Part shown: in pieces, positions 8,991 to 19,455 of the stretch
Layout of the letters: each line of letters starts with the position of its first letter
Position numbering within the stretch: the stretch's first letter is position 1
DNA from: an uncultured Oceanisphaera sp.
Lineage (GTDB): Bacteria > Pseudomonadota > Gammaproteobacteria > Enterobacterales > Aeromonadaceae
Assembly (NCBI RefSeq): GCF_947495715.1
Contig: NZ_CANLZU010000012.1
Coordinates: forward strand, 1-64,000
Reading direction: 5' to 3'
Length of the DNA stretch: 64,000 nucleotides
The notes under the pieces: model-generated
Told to the model about the DNA's origin: nothing
Databases searched by the model: none
Seen by the model: only the letters and a program-made list of their open reading frames with translations
Translations under genes and position numbers: made by a program

Positions 8991-9608
8991 GTGAAATCGA
9001 GACTTCTTGTGGTACTGCTGTGCTATCTGCCGTGGCTCGGCGCGGCCGAAGCCGCCAATCGTTACATTTCAGATAACGTATATACCTATCTGCACTCCGG
9101 TCCCAGCAACCAGTTCCGTATCATCGGCACCGTCAATGCCGGCGAGCCGGTCGAGCAACTGGATCATGATGCCAAGACCGAGTACGTACAAATTCGTGAC
9201 GCCGAGGGTCGTACCGGCTGGGTAAATGGCGACTTTATGCAGACGGAAGAAAGCTTTCGCTCACGGCTGCCGTTGCTGGAAGAGGAACTGACCAACACCA
9301 AGCAGATGCTCGCCTCGGTAGATGAACGTCATGAGCTGGATATGCAGGACAAAACTACCCGGCTATTGCAACAGGAGCAGGAATTGAACCTGATGCACGA
9401 TCAATTCAACGAGCTGCGTCAGCAACACGCCAAGCTGGAAAGTGAAAACCAGCGTCTGAGCAGCCTGATGGATGATAAGGAACACAAAATGCGTCTGGAC
9501 TGGCTGCTGAACGGCGGCATGGTAGCCGGCGCCGGTATTCTGTTCGGGATACTACTGCCGATGATTCCGTTGCGCCGCAAGCGCAATCAGAGCCGCTGGA
9601 TGAACTAA
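8991..9608 (+). CDS. ygiM: SH3-domain membrane protein YgiM (TIGR04211 family)
   Basis: A 205-residue envelope protein. A signal peptide (residues 1-21, MKSRLLVVLLCYLPWLGAAE) is followed by a bacterial SH3 domain (residues ~24-85, with YTYLHSGPSNQFRIIGTV and GRTGWVNGDFM), a long coiled coil (~90-165), one C-terminal membrane helix (~173-195) and a basic cytosolic tail ending RWMN, as in E. coli YgiM. The frame is open upstream, but the mature start is GTG 8991: it follows GAAGGAAC and is the only start that gives a proper signal peptide. The TAA stop overlaps the first base of a MITE-like element. Confidence 0.92.
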   Translation: MKSRLLVVLLCYLPWLGAAEAANRYISDNVYTYLHSGPSNQFRIIGTVNAGEPVEQLDHDAKTEYVQIRDAEGRTGWVNGDFMQTEESFRSRLPLLEEELTNTKQMLASVDERHELDMQDKTTRLLQQEQELNLMHDQFNELRQQHAKLESENQRLSSLMDDKEHKMRLDWLLNGGMVAGAGILFGILLPMIPLRRKRNQSRWMN

Positions 9609-10018
9609 TACCAATCCCAGTAATAATATGGTCATATTAGGCCTCAGATCAGAGGCAACACAGCCGCCTTCCTCGACACGCTACGAGTACATCCATGTAA
9701 GCTCGGACATGCCTTCCCTGGCATGTCACGGTCGTGGAAGTCGTTCTCTGTTGCCTCTTCTGGAACACCGAGTTGTCCGCAGGCTGTGCTAACAGGCGAC
9801 GCCGGAGCATCAAGGAGGGCAAAGGGATCTGCTCCACCGACCATCACATGACAGGGCCAACAAAAGCTCCTGCAATGCTGGCACTCCCGCCGTCCATGGC
9901 GGTCGGACGTCATGTGCTGAGCGTCACAAGGAGGTGCTTGAGCGAGTCGGTGGATCGAGCCCTTTGTCCGGGGTTGGTATGACAGTCAAAAAGATCGAGT
10001 GTTTAATGTAATTGCTAT
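9608..10018 (+). repeat. MITE-like dispersed element, copy 2 (411 bp)
   Basis: Starts with ATACCAAT inside the ygiM stop codon (TAATACCAAT) and ends at the decayed terminus ATTGCTAT. The interior shares blocks with 4663-5207 (inverted) and 61630-62121 (same orientation): GAGGCAACACAGCCGCC, GTTGCCTCTTCT, AAAGGGATCTGCTCC. No coding potential is supported. Together with the hairpin at 10027-10064 it accounts for the gap between ygiM and the next gene. Confidence 0.75.
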
Positions 10019-10026
10019 AAGACCCA

Positions 10027-10064
10027 GTTACGACAAAGGCGCCCTGGGGCGCCTTTGTCGTAAC
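10027..10064. terminator. Strong 17-bp hairpin, probable terminator for the minus-strand gene
   Basis: Perfect inverted repeat GTTACGACAAAGGCGCC with a CTGG loop, 20 bp downstream of the stop of the 10084-11049 gene. The A/T-containing outer stem can supply the U tract in either direction, as in bidirectional terminators. Confidence 0.7.
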
Positions 10065-10083
10065 TCGAGATATGAGCGGTTCG

Positions 10084-11049
10084 TTAGCTTTGGTCTTGCT
10101 GGTTCAGGGCGAAATGCCGGTTGGGCTTGCGATAGACGATGCCGTCCTGCAGCAACCAGTGAAAGATATCTTCCACCTCTTCCAGCGGCTTCTCCAGCAT
10201 GCGCGACACGGCTCCCTTGGCACAGCGCAGCTCACCCGCCTGCAACCGGGCCACCAGCTCATGATAATAATCCGGACGGGCCGGCATGGCAGGCTCCGCC
10301 GGTACTTCTGGTGCCACTGCTACCTGCTGCTGCTCCTTCTTCCTTCGACTACGCCGGAAACGGGTTTCTTCCCCCAGCAGCGAAATAAAGAAGGCCGCAA
10401 AGAAATCCAGCAGCACAGACAGGGCGGCAACAACACCAAACTGCACTCGCTCCAGCGGCCAGCCCAGGCCATCGGCCAGGCTGGACATCAGGCCCATCAG
10501 CGAACTCTGGCTGGTAATGGCCACCTTATCCCGCTGGCGCCGTAACTCATCCTGTCGGGCCCGTAACTCCTGATTGCGCGCCAGCATCTTGGTCATGCCG
10601 TTGGCAATGCGTTTCATGTCGATATAAGCCTGGGCCGCCTGCTCGTTGATCTCGATTTCCCGATCCAGAGACACTATCTTGTCGTTATAGCTCTGCACCT
10701 CGGCCGCCTTGGCTTCATCCCCCTGCATCAGGGTGTTGGTGGCGGCGTTAATGCCGCCGACACTGCCGGCGATGGAAAGCCCCGCCAATACCCCATAGAA
10801 ACAGAGCGCCTTCAGCGACCCCATCGCATCACCACGGTTGGTGCGTTCGCCCATTTCATACCAGATATAAAACTTGCCGACCTCGAACACCAACGCCAGG
10901 CCACCAAACATCAGCTTCATCAGCAGGCCCTGCTCCAGCGACAGGAACAACAACAGAGAAAACACCATGGAAGCGGCAATGGAGGCGCCGGTGATCAGAT
11001 AAACCACAGACAGGGCGAAAGGCCCCTTGGGAAGACGTTGATAGTGCAC
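10084..11049 (-). CDS. Uncharacterised membrane protein with central coiled coil and C-terminal helical domain
   Basis: A 321-residue protein I do not recognise. Visible architecture: membrane helices at about residues 13-35, 43-62 and 80-100; a charged coiled coil at 112-178; a fourth membrane helix at 203-226; a very basic patch RFRRSRRKKEQQQ (230-242); a Pro/Ala linker; and a C-terminal ~60-residue domain (YYHELVARLQAGELRCAKGA, then a hairpin-like end) that resembles a winged helix. The first codon is GTG at 11049 with only a weak ribosome site, so the start is uncertain. It is transcribed alone, away from putA. The layout would suit a membrane-anchored scaffold or regulator; that is inference. 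Confidence 0.75.
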   Translation of the reverse strand: MHYQRLPKGPFALSVVYLITGASIAASMVFSLLLFLSLEQGLLMKLMFGGLALVFEVGKFYIWYEMGERTNRGDAMGSLKALCFYGVLAGLSIAGSVGGINAATNTLMQGDEAKAAEVQSYNDKIVSLDREIEINEQAAQAYIDMKRIANGMTKMLARNQELRARQDELRRQRDKVAITSQSSLMGLMSSLADGLGWPLERVQFGVVAALSVLLDFFAAFFISLLGEETRFRRSRRKKEQQQVAVAPEVPAEPAMPARPDYYHELVARLQAGELRCAKGAVSRMLEKPLEEVEDIFHWLLQDGIVYRKPNRHFALNQQDQS

Positions 11050-11489
11050 TTGGCTTGCTTACCACAGACAAAAATGAGCGCGCATTATAGGGCCAGAGCC
11101 ACCGACAAGACAATGGCACCGGTCGGTCGAGTATTAACGCCGGACTCCCTGTTGTCGCCAACCTCCATTCGGTGCGCCCCCACTATCGCACACCGGCACA
11201 TCATCCATATCGCCCCCACCGCCAAGGCACGCACCATCACCATCGACAACTGCCGGCGACGGCTTCAGCTATATTGATAAAACCTGACAGATAAAGCATG
11301 GCGCCCCCGACTTCGTATACAGAAACAGACGTTAAATCAGATATAAACCGATTGAAATGCCATAAAAATCTCACTTTAGCGTTCAGGTCGATGTGCAAAC
11401 TTTTGATTACCCATTAATCGTATACATCAATATCCCTAACAGCCGCCTCGCTCGGGCAGCCGTTACCTCGCGACATCAGGAGTGCCGTT
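11050..11489. other. putA upstream intergenic region
   Basis: A 440-bp gap between divergently oriented genes. It must contain the promoters of both. The part next to putA (11380-11489) is AT-richer, and an AGGAG lies just before the putA ATG. I see no clear operator, RNA gene or conserved small ORF. Confidence 0.5.
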
Positions 11490-14400
11490 ATGTTTACTGC
11501 CGCCACCGTCTTTGCCCCCGACTATGCCCCCAGAGATCTGCCGTCTCTGCGCCAGGACATCACCCAAAACTACATCGTCGACGAGAACACCTATCTGGCT
11601 GCCTTGCTGGAGCAGGTGCCCGCCAGTGGTCAGACTCTGACGCAGATAAATGAACAGGCCCACCAACTGGTCACCCGGGTACGAGAAGAAAGCGACGGCG
11701 GTGACGGCATCGACGCCTTTTTGCAGCAATACAGCCTGGATACCCAGGAAGGCATTATCCTGATGTGTCTGGCCGAAGCCCTGTTGCGCATTCCCGACAG
11801 CCACACCGCCGACGAGTTGATAAAAGACAAACTGTCCGGCGCCGACTGGGCCAGTCATTTCCGCCAGAGCGACTCCACCCTGGTCAATGCCTCTACCTGG
11901 GGGCTGATGCTGACCGGCAAGATAGTGCGCATGGACAAGAAGCTCGATGGCAATCCGGCCAATGTGCTCAATCGCATGATCAACCGCATGGGCGAGCCCA
12001 TGGTGCGCTCGGCCATGTATGCGGCCATGAAGATCATGGGCAAGCAGTTCGTGCTGGGCCGTGACATCAAGGAGGCGCTCAAGGCCAGCCGCAAGTCTCG
12101 CGAGCTCGGCTATACCCACTCCTACGACATGCTGGGCGAAGCGGCCATGACCGCCAGTGATGCCGAGAAATACCGCGCCGACTACGCCAATGCCATCGCT
12201 ACCGTCGGGGCCGAGAAACTCAACAACCCCAAGGTGCCGCGCCCCTCCATTTCCATCAAATTGTCGGCCCTGCATCCCCGCTACGAAGAAGCGAATCGGG
12301 AACGGGTACTGACCGAGCTGTACGCCACCGTGCTCGGGCTGCTGGAGCTGGCCCGCAAGCTGGATGTATTTATCACCATAGACGCGGAAGAAATGGACCG
12401 GCTGGAGCTGTCGCTCGACTTGTTCGAGGCGCTGTATCGTTCGGACATCAACCAGGGCTGGGGCGGCCTGGGGCTGGTGATTCAGGCCTATTCCAAGCGC
12501 GCCCTGCCGGTATTGTGCTGGCTGACCGCCCTGGCGCGCGAACAGGGCGATGAAATTCCGGTACGTCTGGTCAAAGGCGCCTACTGGGACAGTGAAATCA
12601 AACTCTGCCAGCAGAGCGGCATCGACGGCTATCCGGTCTATACCCGCAAGGCCGGCACCGATGTGTCTTACCTGGCCTGTGCCCGCTACCTGCTGAGCGA
12701 AGCCTGTAATGGCGCCATTTATCCCCAGTTTGCCACCCACAACGCCCATACGGTGGTGTCGGTGATGGCCATGGCCGGTGAGCGAAACTTCGAATTTCAG
12801 CGCCTGCACGGCATGGGCGAAGAACTGTACAACGCCGTGCTGGCTGAAAACCCGGGACTGAATTGCCGCATCTATGCGCCGGTTGGCGCGCACAAGGATC
12901 TGCTGCCCTACCTGGTGCGTCGCCTGCTGGAAAACGGCGCCAATACCTCCTTCGTACACAAGCTGGTGGATCCCAAGACGCCCATCGACACCCTGATCAC
13001 CCATCCGCTGACCAGCCTGGCGGAATACGATACTCTCGCCAACGACAAGATACCGCTGCCGCTGGCCATCTTCCCCGACCGGACCAATTCCCGGGGCCTG
13101 AACATGAATATCGAGGGCATTCGCGTCCCCTTCTTCAAGGCGCTGGATAAACTGGCCGGCAAGAGCTGGCAGGGCGGCCCCATCGTCGGCGGCAAAACCC
13201 TGACCACGGGCACCGCCAACGCAGTACTGAGCCCCCAGAATAACGGCCATCAGGTCGGCCGGGTTCACTTCGCCGATAAAGCCACCGTCGAGCTGGCCGT
13301 CGGCAAGGCGCAGGCCGCCTTCGGGGGCTGGCGCAACACACCGGTGGACGTCCGCGCCCAGGCACTGGAAAAGCTGGCGGATCTGCTGGAAGAACACCAG
13401 GACGAGTTTATTTCCCTCTGTACCCGGGAAGCGGGCAAGCTGCTGCAGGACGGCATCGACGAGGTGCGTGAGGCGGTGGACTTCTGCCGCTACTATGCCA
13501 ATGAAGCCCGCGTGCTGATGGAGCCGAAGACGCTGCCCGGATACACCGGCGAGCTGAACCTGCTGTTCGCCCAGGGCCGTGGTCCCTTCGTCTGCATCAG
13601 CCCCTGGAACTTCCCGCTGGCGATTTTCCTCGGTCAAATTTCCGCCGCCCTGGCCACCGGCAATACCGTGCTGGCCAAGCCCGCCGAGCAGACCAGCCTG
13701 ATCGCCCATCTGGCGGTTACCCTGGCTCACAAGGCCGGTATTCCTGCCGATGTGCTGCAGCTACTGCCCGGCGACGGTGCCACCGTTGGCGCGACGCTGA
13801 CCGCGGATCCGCGCATTGCCGGCGTCTGTTTCACCGGCTCTACCGACACCGCCATGCTGATCAACCAGACCCTGGCCAAGCGTAAAGGCGCCATCATACC
13901 GCTGATTGCCGAAACCGGCGGCCAGAACGCCATGATCGTCGACTCCACCGCCCTGCCCGAGCAGGTGGTACGGGACGTGGTGCGCGCCGCCTTCCAGAGC
14001 GCCGGCCAGCGTTGTTCCGCCCTGCGGGTGCTCTATCTGCAGGACGACATCGCCGAACGGGTACTGGGCATACTGAAAGGTGCCATGAACGAGCTGAGCG
14101 TGGCCGATCCGGCGCTGTGGTCGACAGACGTAGGCCCGGTGATCGACCAGGACGCCCAGTCCGGCCTCGAAGCCCACCTGAGCAGGATGCAGGCCGAAGG
14201 CAAGAATATCATCGCCCAGACGTCGCTCGGCAAAGGCTGCGATCAGGGCTTCTATATTCAACCCACGGCGCTGGAGATCGGCGCCATCGGTGAACTGGAG
14301 AAAGAACAGTTCGGCCCCATACTGCACGTGGTGCGCTTCAAGGCCAAAGACATCGACCGGGTGATCAAGGATATCAATAATACCGGTTACGGCCTGACCC

Positions 14401-14657
14401 TGGGCATTCACAGCCGTAACGAGTCCTTTGCCGAATATGTGGCCCAAAGTATCGACGCGGGCAACGCCTACATCAACCGGGATCAGATCGGCGCCATGGT
14501 GGGCGTACAACCCTTCGGTGGCCAGGGCCTGTCCGGCACCGGCCCCAAGGCCGGTGGCCCCCACTACCTGACTCGCTTCATCACCGAGAAGACCATCACC
14601 AACAACACCACGGCCATCGGCGGCAATGCCACCCTGCTGTCACTGGGCGAAGGCTAA
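11490..14657 (+). CDS. putA: Bifunctional proline dehydrogenase / delta-1-pyrroline-5-carboxylate dehydrogenase PutA
   Basis: Oxidises proline to glutamate in two channelled steps, using FAD and then NAD, at the inner face of the membrane. The 1055-residue chain has an N-terminal helical arm, the proline dehydrogenase barrel (~120-470, with LSALHPRYEEANRERVL and RLVKGAYWDSEIK) and the aldehyde dehydrogenase domain (~540-1040) with the catalytic Glu in AETGGQNAM (~807) and Cys in SAGQRCSALRV (~840). E. coli PutA is 1320 residues because it also has an N-terminal ribbon-helix-helix repressor domain. That domain is absent here, so this is the non-autoregulatory form. A terminator follows; no dedicated regulator or putP is in the window. 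Confidence 0.96.
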   Translation: MFTAATVFAPDYAPRDLPSLRQDITQNYIVDENTYLAALLEQVPASGQTLTQINEQAHQLVTRVREESDGGDGIDAFLQQYSLDTQEGIILMCLAEALLRIPDSHTADELIKDKLSGADWASHFRQSDSTLVNASTWGLMLTGKIVRMDKKLDGNPANVLNRMINRMGEPMVRSAMYAAMKIMGKQFVLGRDIKEALKASRKSRELGYTHSYDMLGEAAMTASDAEKYRADYANAIATVGAEKLNNPKVPRPSISIKLSALHPRYEEANRERVLTELYATVLGLLELARKLDVFITIDAEEMDRLELSLDLFEALYRSDINQGWGGLGLVIQAYSKRALPVLCWLTALAREQGDEIPVRLVKGAYWDSEIKLCQQSGIDGYPVYTRKAGTDVSYLACARYLLSEACNGAIYPQFATHNAHTVVSVMAMAGERNFEFQRLHGMGEELYNAVLAENPGLNCRIYAPVGAHKDLLPYLVRRLLENGANTSFVHKLVDPKTPIDTLITHPLTSLAEYDTLANDKIPLPLAIFPDRTNSRGLNMNIEGIRVPFFKALDKLAGKSWQGGPIVGGKTLTTGTANAVLSPQNNGHQVGRVHFADKATVELAVGKAQAAFGGWRNTPVDVRAQALEKLADLLEEHQDEFISLCTREAGKLLQDGIDEVREAVDFCRYYANEARVLMEPKTLPGYTGELNLLFAQGRGPFVCISPWNFPLAIFLGQISAALATGNTVLAKPAEQTSLIAHLAVTLAHKAGIPADVLQLLPGDGATVGATLTADPRIAGVCFTGSTDTAMLINQTLAKRKGAIIPLIAETGGQNAMIVDSTALPEQVVRDVVRAAFQSAGQRCSALRVLYLQDDIAERVLGILKGAMNELSVADPALWSTDVGPVIDQDAQSGLEAHLSRMQAEGKNIIAQTSLGKGCDQGFYIQPTALEIGAIGELEKEQFGPILHVVRFKAKDIDRVIKDINNTGYGLTLGIHSRNESFAEYVAQSIDAGNAYINRDQIGAMVGVQPFGGQGLSGTGPKAGGPHYLTRFITEKTITNNTTAIGGNATLLSLGEG

Positions 14658-14695
14658 ACGGAAGCGGCAAGCCGAAAACTTTAGGTTGTAATAAG

Positions 14696-14719
14696 AAAAG
14701 ACGCTGCGGCGTCTTTTTT
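14696..14719 (+). terminator. Intrinsic terminator after putA
   Basis: AAAAGACGC / GCGTCTTTT stem followed by TTTT, 39 bp after the putA stop. Confidence 0.85.
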
Positions 14720-14768
14720 CATATTCAGCCGTTATAATGACCTTTTTAGAGAAAGAGGGCCTGAATTC

Positions 14769-15995
14769 GTGGAAGTCTATCTGGTGGGGGGCGCGGTACG
14801 GGATGAGCTGCTGGGTCTGAAGGTCAGGGAGCGCGACTACATGGTGGTGGGGGCGACTCCCGAGCAATTGCTCAAGCTTGGCTACAACCAGGTCGGCAAG
14901 GACTTTCCGGTGTTTCTGCACCCGACAAGCCGCGAGGAATACGCCCTGGCCCGTACCGAGCGCAAGTCGGGCAAGGGCTACACCGGTTTTATCTGCGAAT
15001 TCGGCCCCGACGTCACATTGGAACAAGACCTGCTGCGTCGGGATCTGACCATCAATGCCATCGCCCGGGACAAGCAAGGCACACTGCATGATCCCTACGG
15101 TGGCCAGGCCGACATAGAGGCGCGGGTGCTGCGCCATGTGTCCGACGCCTTCGGAGAAGATCCGCTGCGGGTCTTGCGGGTGGCGCGCTTCGCCGCCCGC
15201 TTTCACGCCCAGGGTTTTACCGTGGCCGATGAAACCCAGACTCTGATGCAACAGATGGCTGCCGGCGGTGAGCTTGGCGCCCTGACGCCGGAACGAGTGT
15301 GGAAAGAAACGGAAAAGGCCCTGGCCAGCGACAACCCCCAGGTGTTTTTCGAGGTATTGCGCCGGTGCGGTGCACTCAAGGTGCTGTTTCCACAAGTGGA
15401 TGCCCTGTTCGGCGTGCCCGGACCGAAAGAATGGCACCCGGAAATCGACACCGGTCTGCACACCATGATGGTACTCAAACGCGCCGCCGAGCTGGGCGCC
15501 GGCATCCCCTGTCGCTTTGCCGCCCTCTGCCATGACTTCGGCAAGGCGCTGACCCCATCGGATAAATGGCCCAGCCACCACGATCACGGCGAATTGGGAA
15601 TAGAGCCGATAGCGACGCTGTGCGCCCGCTTCAGGGTGCCTACCGAACACAAGGAACTGGCCCTGCTGATGAGCCGCTGGCATATTTGCCTTCATCGGCT
15701 GGTCAAGCCGGCGCCGGAGCAGGCCGAGGCGGTACTGGCACTGTTTCAGCATACCGATGCCTGGCGCAAGCCCGAGCGCTTCGCCCAGTTACTCTTGTGT
15801 GCCCAAGCCGATCTGCAGGGCAGAACCGGCTTCGAACAGCGTCCTTACCCGCAGCGGGAGCGACTATGGCAGTGGTTGTGCGAACTGAGAGCCATTACCG
15901 CCGCCCCCTTTGTGGCTCAAGGTCTCAGGGGCTCGGCCATCGGCGAGGCCATTGCTGCCGCCCGCCTGCAGCAGTTGAAACGCTGGCTGGCTTAA
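14769..15995 (+). CDS. cca: Multifunctional CCA tRNA nucleotidyltransferase
   Basis: Adds or repairs the 3' CCA of tRNAs. The class II nucleotidyltransferase head starts [17 protein letters not shown] and includes the metal-binding ERDYMVVG and the [13 protein letters not shown] region. A C-terminal HD phosphohydrolase domain is present (LHTMMVLK and [14 protein letters not shown], residues ~235-265), which gives the extra phosphatase/phosphodiesterase activities of the long gammaproteobacterial enzyme (408 residues, E. coli 412). The start codon is GTG, with AGAGGG about nine bases upstream. The last four bases overlap the 3' end of convergent uppP. Confidence 0.96.
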   Translation: MEVYLVGGAVRDELLGLKVRERDYMVVGATPEQLLKLGYNQVGKDFPVFLHPTSREEYALARTERKSGKGYTGFICEFGPDVTLEQDLLRRDLTINAIARDKQGTLHDPYGGQADIEARVLRHVSDAFGEDPLRVLRVARFAARFHAQGFTVADETQTLMQQMAAGGELGALTPERVWKETEKALASDNPQVFFEVLRRCGALKVLFPQVDALFGVPGPKEWHPEIDTGLHTMMVLKRAAELGAGIPCRFAALCHDFGKALTPSDKWPSHHDHGELGIEPIATLCARFRVPTEHKELALLMSRWHICLHRLVKPAPEQAEAVLALFQHTDAWRKPERFAQLLLCAQADLQGRTGFEQRPYPQRERLWQWLCELRAITAAPFVAQGLRGSAIGEAIAAARLQQLKRWLA

Positions 15996-16795
15996 AGCTG
16001 GCCGGCCATTACCCAGAACAACACGGCGCCCAGCCCTAATCGATACAAGACGAAAGGCATGACACCGATACGGTTGAGCAGCGCCAGAAAAAGATGAATG
16101 CAGGTCAAGGCGCTGGCAAAAGACACCACCACGCCCAGGCCGATGGCCGACCAGGGCATGGTCAGGCCGGAGCCGATTAAACCGCTCGCCTGATGGCTGC
16201 CGGCCAGAAAGATGATGGGGATGGACATCAGAAACGAAAAGCGAGCGGCGGCAGCCCGGGTCATGCCCAGCATCAGGCCGGCGGTCAGGGTGATGCCGCT
16301 GCGTGAAGTACCCGGGATCAGGGCCAGCGCCTGAGCGCATCCCAACAGCAAGGCACCCCGCCAGCCGGTCTGATATTCGTCTTTGTACAGCTGCGCCATC
16401 TTGTCCGCGAACCACAGCAACAAACCAAACACCACGGTGGCCGCCGCAATGACCCAGCCGGAGCGCAGGTAGTCGGCAATGATACCGCCAAACAGCGCCC
16501 CAATCACACAGGCCGGCACCGTTGCCAGCACTATGCTCCAGGCCAGCCGCGACTCGGCATTATGTCCTTTTCCGCGCACCGAGCGAGACCAGGCCCGGGT
16601 CAGGGTAACGACTTCCTTGCGGAAGTAATACAGCACCGCCAGCAGGCTGCCCAGATGTACCGCCACGTCGAAGGCCATACCCTGATCGCGCCAGCCCAGC
16701 AACACCGAAGGCAGAATCAGGTGCGCCGAGCTGGAAATGGGGAGGAATTCGGTAAACCCCTGAATGAGCGCCAGCAGTATGACGTGCACTTCCAT
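15992..16795 (-). CDS. uppP: Undecaprenyl-diphosphatase UppP (BacA)
   Basis: Dephosphorylates undecaprenyl pyrophosphate in the inner membrane, recycling the lipid carrier for peptidoglycan; overproduction gives bacitracin resistance in E. coli. The 267-residue protein has about eight hydrophobic segments and the family's catalytic motifs near residues 13-25 ([15 protein letters not shown]) and ~170 ([14 protein letters not shown]). It is followed on the opposite strand by cca (4-bp tail overlap) and preceded by folB on the same strand, the enteric order. Confidence 0.96.
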   Translation of the reverse strand: MEVHVILLALIQGFTEFLPISSSAHLILPSVLLGWRDQGMAFDVAVHLGSLLAVLYYFRKEVVTLTRAWSRSVRGKGHNAESRLAWSIVLATVPACVIGALFGGIIADYLRSGWVIAAATVVFGLLLWFADKMAQLYKDEYQTGWRGALLLGCAQALALIPGTSRSGITLTAGLMLGMTRAAAARFSFLMSIPIIFLAGSHQASGLIGSGLTMPWSAIGLGVVVSFASALTCIHLFLALLNRIGVMPFVLYRLGLGAVLFWVMAGQL

Positions 16796-16860
16796 CTTGT
16801 TATTCCTTTGAGTGATTACATTCGCAAGCTAGCAGTATTCAGTGACGCGGTAATGACACC

Positions 16861-17229
16861 TCAGCTCAATCCGTGAGCGTGGGCAAAGCGCTCTATTTCT
16901 ACGCCCACGCCGGCGGCATTGGCCACCGCGCCCGGCTTGGTCAGCCGAACTTTTACCGACTGAACCGGAAACTCCGCCAGGATCAACTGGGCTATCTGTT
17001 CGGCCATGGTTTCGACCAGCTCTACATGATTTTGTTCGGCGTGCTGCGTCACTTTCTGTGACAGGGCGGCATAATCGAGCGCCTTGGTCAGATCGTCGCC
17101 CAACGCCGCCGGCCGATTGTCATGCATCATCTCCAGATCGAAGCGGATCTTTTGTTTTATGCTCTTTTCCCACTCATAAGCGCCAATGGTAGTGAGCACT
17201 TCCAGGGCTTGTACAAACACTTTATCCAT
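16861..17229 (-). CDS. folB: Dihydroneopterin aldolase FolB
   Basis: Cleaves 7,8-dihydroneopterin to 6-hydroxymethyl-dihydropterin in folate synthesis. 122 residues, the family length. Recognised from the start MDKVFVQALEVLTTIGAYEWE (metal-free lyase fold with the conserved Glu of GAYEWEK) and the C-terminal VKVRLTKPGAV. It lies 65 bp upstream of uppP on the same strand and is divergent from plsY. Confidence 0.94.
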   Translation of the reverse strand: MDKVFVQALEVLTTIGAYEWEKSIKQKIRFDLEMMHDNRPAALGDDLTKALDYAALSQKVTQHAEQNHVELVETMAEQIAQLILAEFPVQSVKVRLTKPGAVANAAGVGVEIERFAHAHGLS

Positions 17230-17348
17230 CGTTTATATCTTCTGTTAAGCTGTGGTTATTTTCGGCGATCGGGCCTTGCTGGCTCAGCCAGCAGCTCGGT
17301 TTTTAAGCGCGCAATAGTAACGGATTGACCCCGAGGTATAAACCGAGA

Positions 17349-17957
17349 ATGACGGCTCTCACCCTGTTTATGATCATGTTTGCCTATCTGGGGGGATCCA
17401 TCTCCAGTGCCGTGTTGATCTCTCGTCTTTACCGTCTGCCGGACCCACGACAGCATGGCTCGGGCAACCCCGGTGCCACCAATGTGCTGCGCACCGGCAA
17501 CCGCAGCGCCGCGGTCTGGGTGCTGCTGCTCGATATTCTCAAGGGAACACTGCCGGTTTATCTGGGCTGGTTTCTCGACATCAGCCCTCTGTATCTGGCC
17601 TTGATCGGTATGGCTGCCTGCCTGGGACACATGTTCCCGCTGTTTTTCCACTTTCGCGGTGGCAAGGGGGTGGCAACCGCCCTGGGTACCCTGCTGCCAC
17701 TGGGCATGGACATGACCGGCCTGATGCTGCTGACCTGGCTGGTCTGCCTGGGATTGTTTGGCTATTCCTCGCTGGCCTCACTCATTACCGCCCTGGTGGC
17801 ACCACTCTATGTGTATTTCATCAAGCCGGAATATACCCTGGCGGTGGCCCTGCTCTCCTGCCTGCTCATACTGCGCCATCACCGTAATATCAGCCGTCTG
17901 TATCACCGGCAAGAAAAACCGATTCTGGACAAATTCAGAGGAAATCGTGGGGAATAA
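17349..17957 (+). CDS. plsY: Acyl-phosphate glycerol-3-phosphate acyltransferase PlsY
   Basis: Makes lysophosphatidate from acyl-phosphate and glycerol-3-phosphate in the inner membrane, the first step of phospholipid synthesis. Five hydrophobic segments and the three PlsY signatures are visible: [12 protein letters not shown], the glycine-rich [14 protein letters not shown], and RHHRNISRL near the C-terminus. ATG 17349 gives a 202-residue protein that aligns with the E. coli start; the upstream TTG at 17325 is unlikely. A GAGG lies 12 bases upstream. The downstream gap to tsaD holds an imperfect inverted repeat (17960-18019) that may end both converging transcripts. Confidence 0.95.
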   Translation: MTALTLFMIMFAYLGGSISSAVLISRLYRLPDPRQHGSGNPGATNVLRTGNRSAAVWVLLLDILKGTLPVYLGWFLDISPLYLALIGMAACLGHMFPLFFHFRGGKGVATALGTLLPLGMDMTGLMLLTWLVCLGLFGYSSLASLITALVAPLYVYFIKPEYTLAVALLSCLLILRHHRNISRLYHRQEKPILDKFRGNRGE

Positions 17958-18028
17958 CCCTGTGAGGGGTGAGGAATAAGGCAACGTTCTTTCCTAACAC
18001 CTCACTCTTTACTCCTCACGGGGTCACG

Positions 18029-19045
18029 TCAATCAACCGCTTCCAGCTCATCCAGCGGCCAGCGCGGTCTGGCGCGTACCGCCAGCGGCTCGGTTTCACC
18101 GGCTTTCAGTCGTTGCAGGCCGGCGAAGGCAATCATGGCACCATTATCGGTACAATATTCGTTACGCGGATAAAATACTTCGCCGTTCAGCCCCTTCATC
18201 AGCGCTTCCAGTTGGCTTCGCAACGAGACATTCGCGCTCACACCACCGGCCACCACCAACCGGTTGAGCCCGGTCTGTTGCAGGGCCCGCTTGCACTTGA
18301 TGGCCAGAGTATCGACCACCGCCTGCTGAAAGGCGTGGGCGATGTCGGCCCGAGTCTGCTCGTCGTTACCCTCTCGGGCAATGGTGGTGGCGGTGGCGGT
18401 TTTCAGGCCGGAAAAGCTGAAATCCAGCCCGGGCCTGTCGGTCATGGGCCGCGGAAATTTAAAGCGGTTGGGCTGGCCCAGCTCGGCAAGCTTGGCCAGC
18501 CGCGGGCCACCGGGGTAATCCAGTCCCATCAGTTTGGCGGTTTTATCGAACGCCTCGCCGGCGGCATCGTCTACCGACTCGCCCAATATTTCGTAACGAC
18601 CAATGCCATCGACCCGCACTAACAATGTATGACCACCAGAGACCAGCAAGGCGACAAAGGGAAAGGCCGGCACCCGCTCTTCCAGCATGGGGGCCAGCAG
18701 GTGGCCTTCCATATGATGCACCGCCACCGCCGGCTTGTTCCAGGCAAAGGCCAGGCTGCGCCCTATGGTGGCCCCCACCAGCAAGGCGCCCATCAGGCCG
18801 GGCCCGGCGGTATAGGCCACACCGTCGATATCATCCCGACTGCAACCGGCGTCGGCCAGCGCGGTCTCGATCAGCGGAATGGTCTTGCGAATATGATCCC
18901 GACTGGCCAGTTCGGGCACCACGCCACCATAGTCCGCATGCAGCGCGACCTGGCTGTATAACTGGTGAGCCATGATACCGAGTTGGTCGTCGTAGATGGC
19001 GATGCCGGTTTCATCACAGGAGGTTTCTATACCTAATACACGCAT
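18029..19045 (-). CDS. tsaD: tRNA threonylcarbamoyladenosine biosynthesis protein TsaD
   Basis: Transfers threonylcarbamoyl onto A37 of ANN-decoding tRNAs, with TsaB and TsaE. 338 residues (E. coli 337). The ASKHA-fold start [14 protein letters not shown], the iron-binding HHMEGH motif at about residues 109-114 and the GVSANVSLR and [16 protein letters not shown] segments identify it. It is divergent from rpsU, as in other gammaproteobacteria. Confidence 0.97.
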   Translation of the reverse strand: MRVLGIETSCDETGIAIYDDQLGIMAHQLYSQVALHADYGGVVPELASRDHIRKTIPLIETALADAGCSRDDIDGVAYTAGPGLMGALLVGATIGRSLAFAWNKPAVAVHHMEGHLLAPMLEERVPAFPFVALLVSGGHTLLVRVDGIGRYEILGESVDDAAGEAFDKTAKLMGLDYPGGPRLAKLAELGQPNRFKFPRPMTDRPGLDFSFSGLKTATATTIAREGNDEQTRADIAHAFQQAVVDTLAIKCKRALQQTGLNRLVVAGGVSANVSLRSQLEALMKGLNGEVFYPRNEYCTDNGAMIAFAGLQRLKAGETEPLAVRARPRWPLDELEAVD

Positions 19046-19131
19046 GTCGGTCTAATCATTCAAGGCTGTCGAAAAAGAGGGGTCTATGTTACCCTCCCCG
19101 TGATTTTTTAACCAGCGAAGGGCTGCCGGAC

Positions 19132-19440
<309 letters not shown>

Positions 19441-19455
19441 GTTGTTGTTGATCTC

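Noticed and set aside
11463-13730. 755-codon open frame antisense to putA
   Set aside because: Gly/Gln/His-rich shadow typical of GC-rich antisense frames; putA is a clear match.
17958-18028. Strong terminator between plsY and tsaD
   Set aside because: The inverted repeat (GTGAGG / CCTCAC arms) is imperfect and has no U run; only noted as possible.
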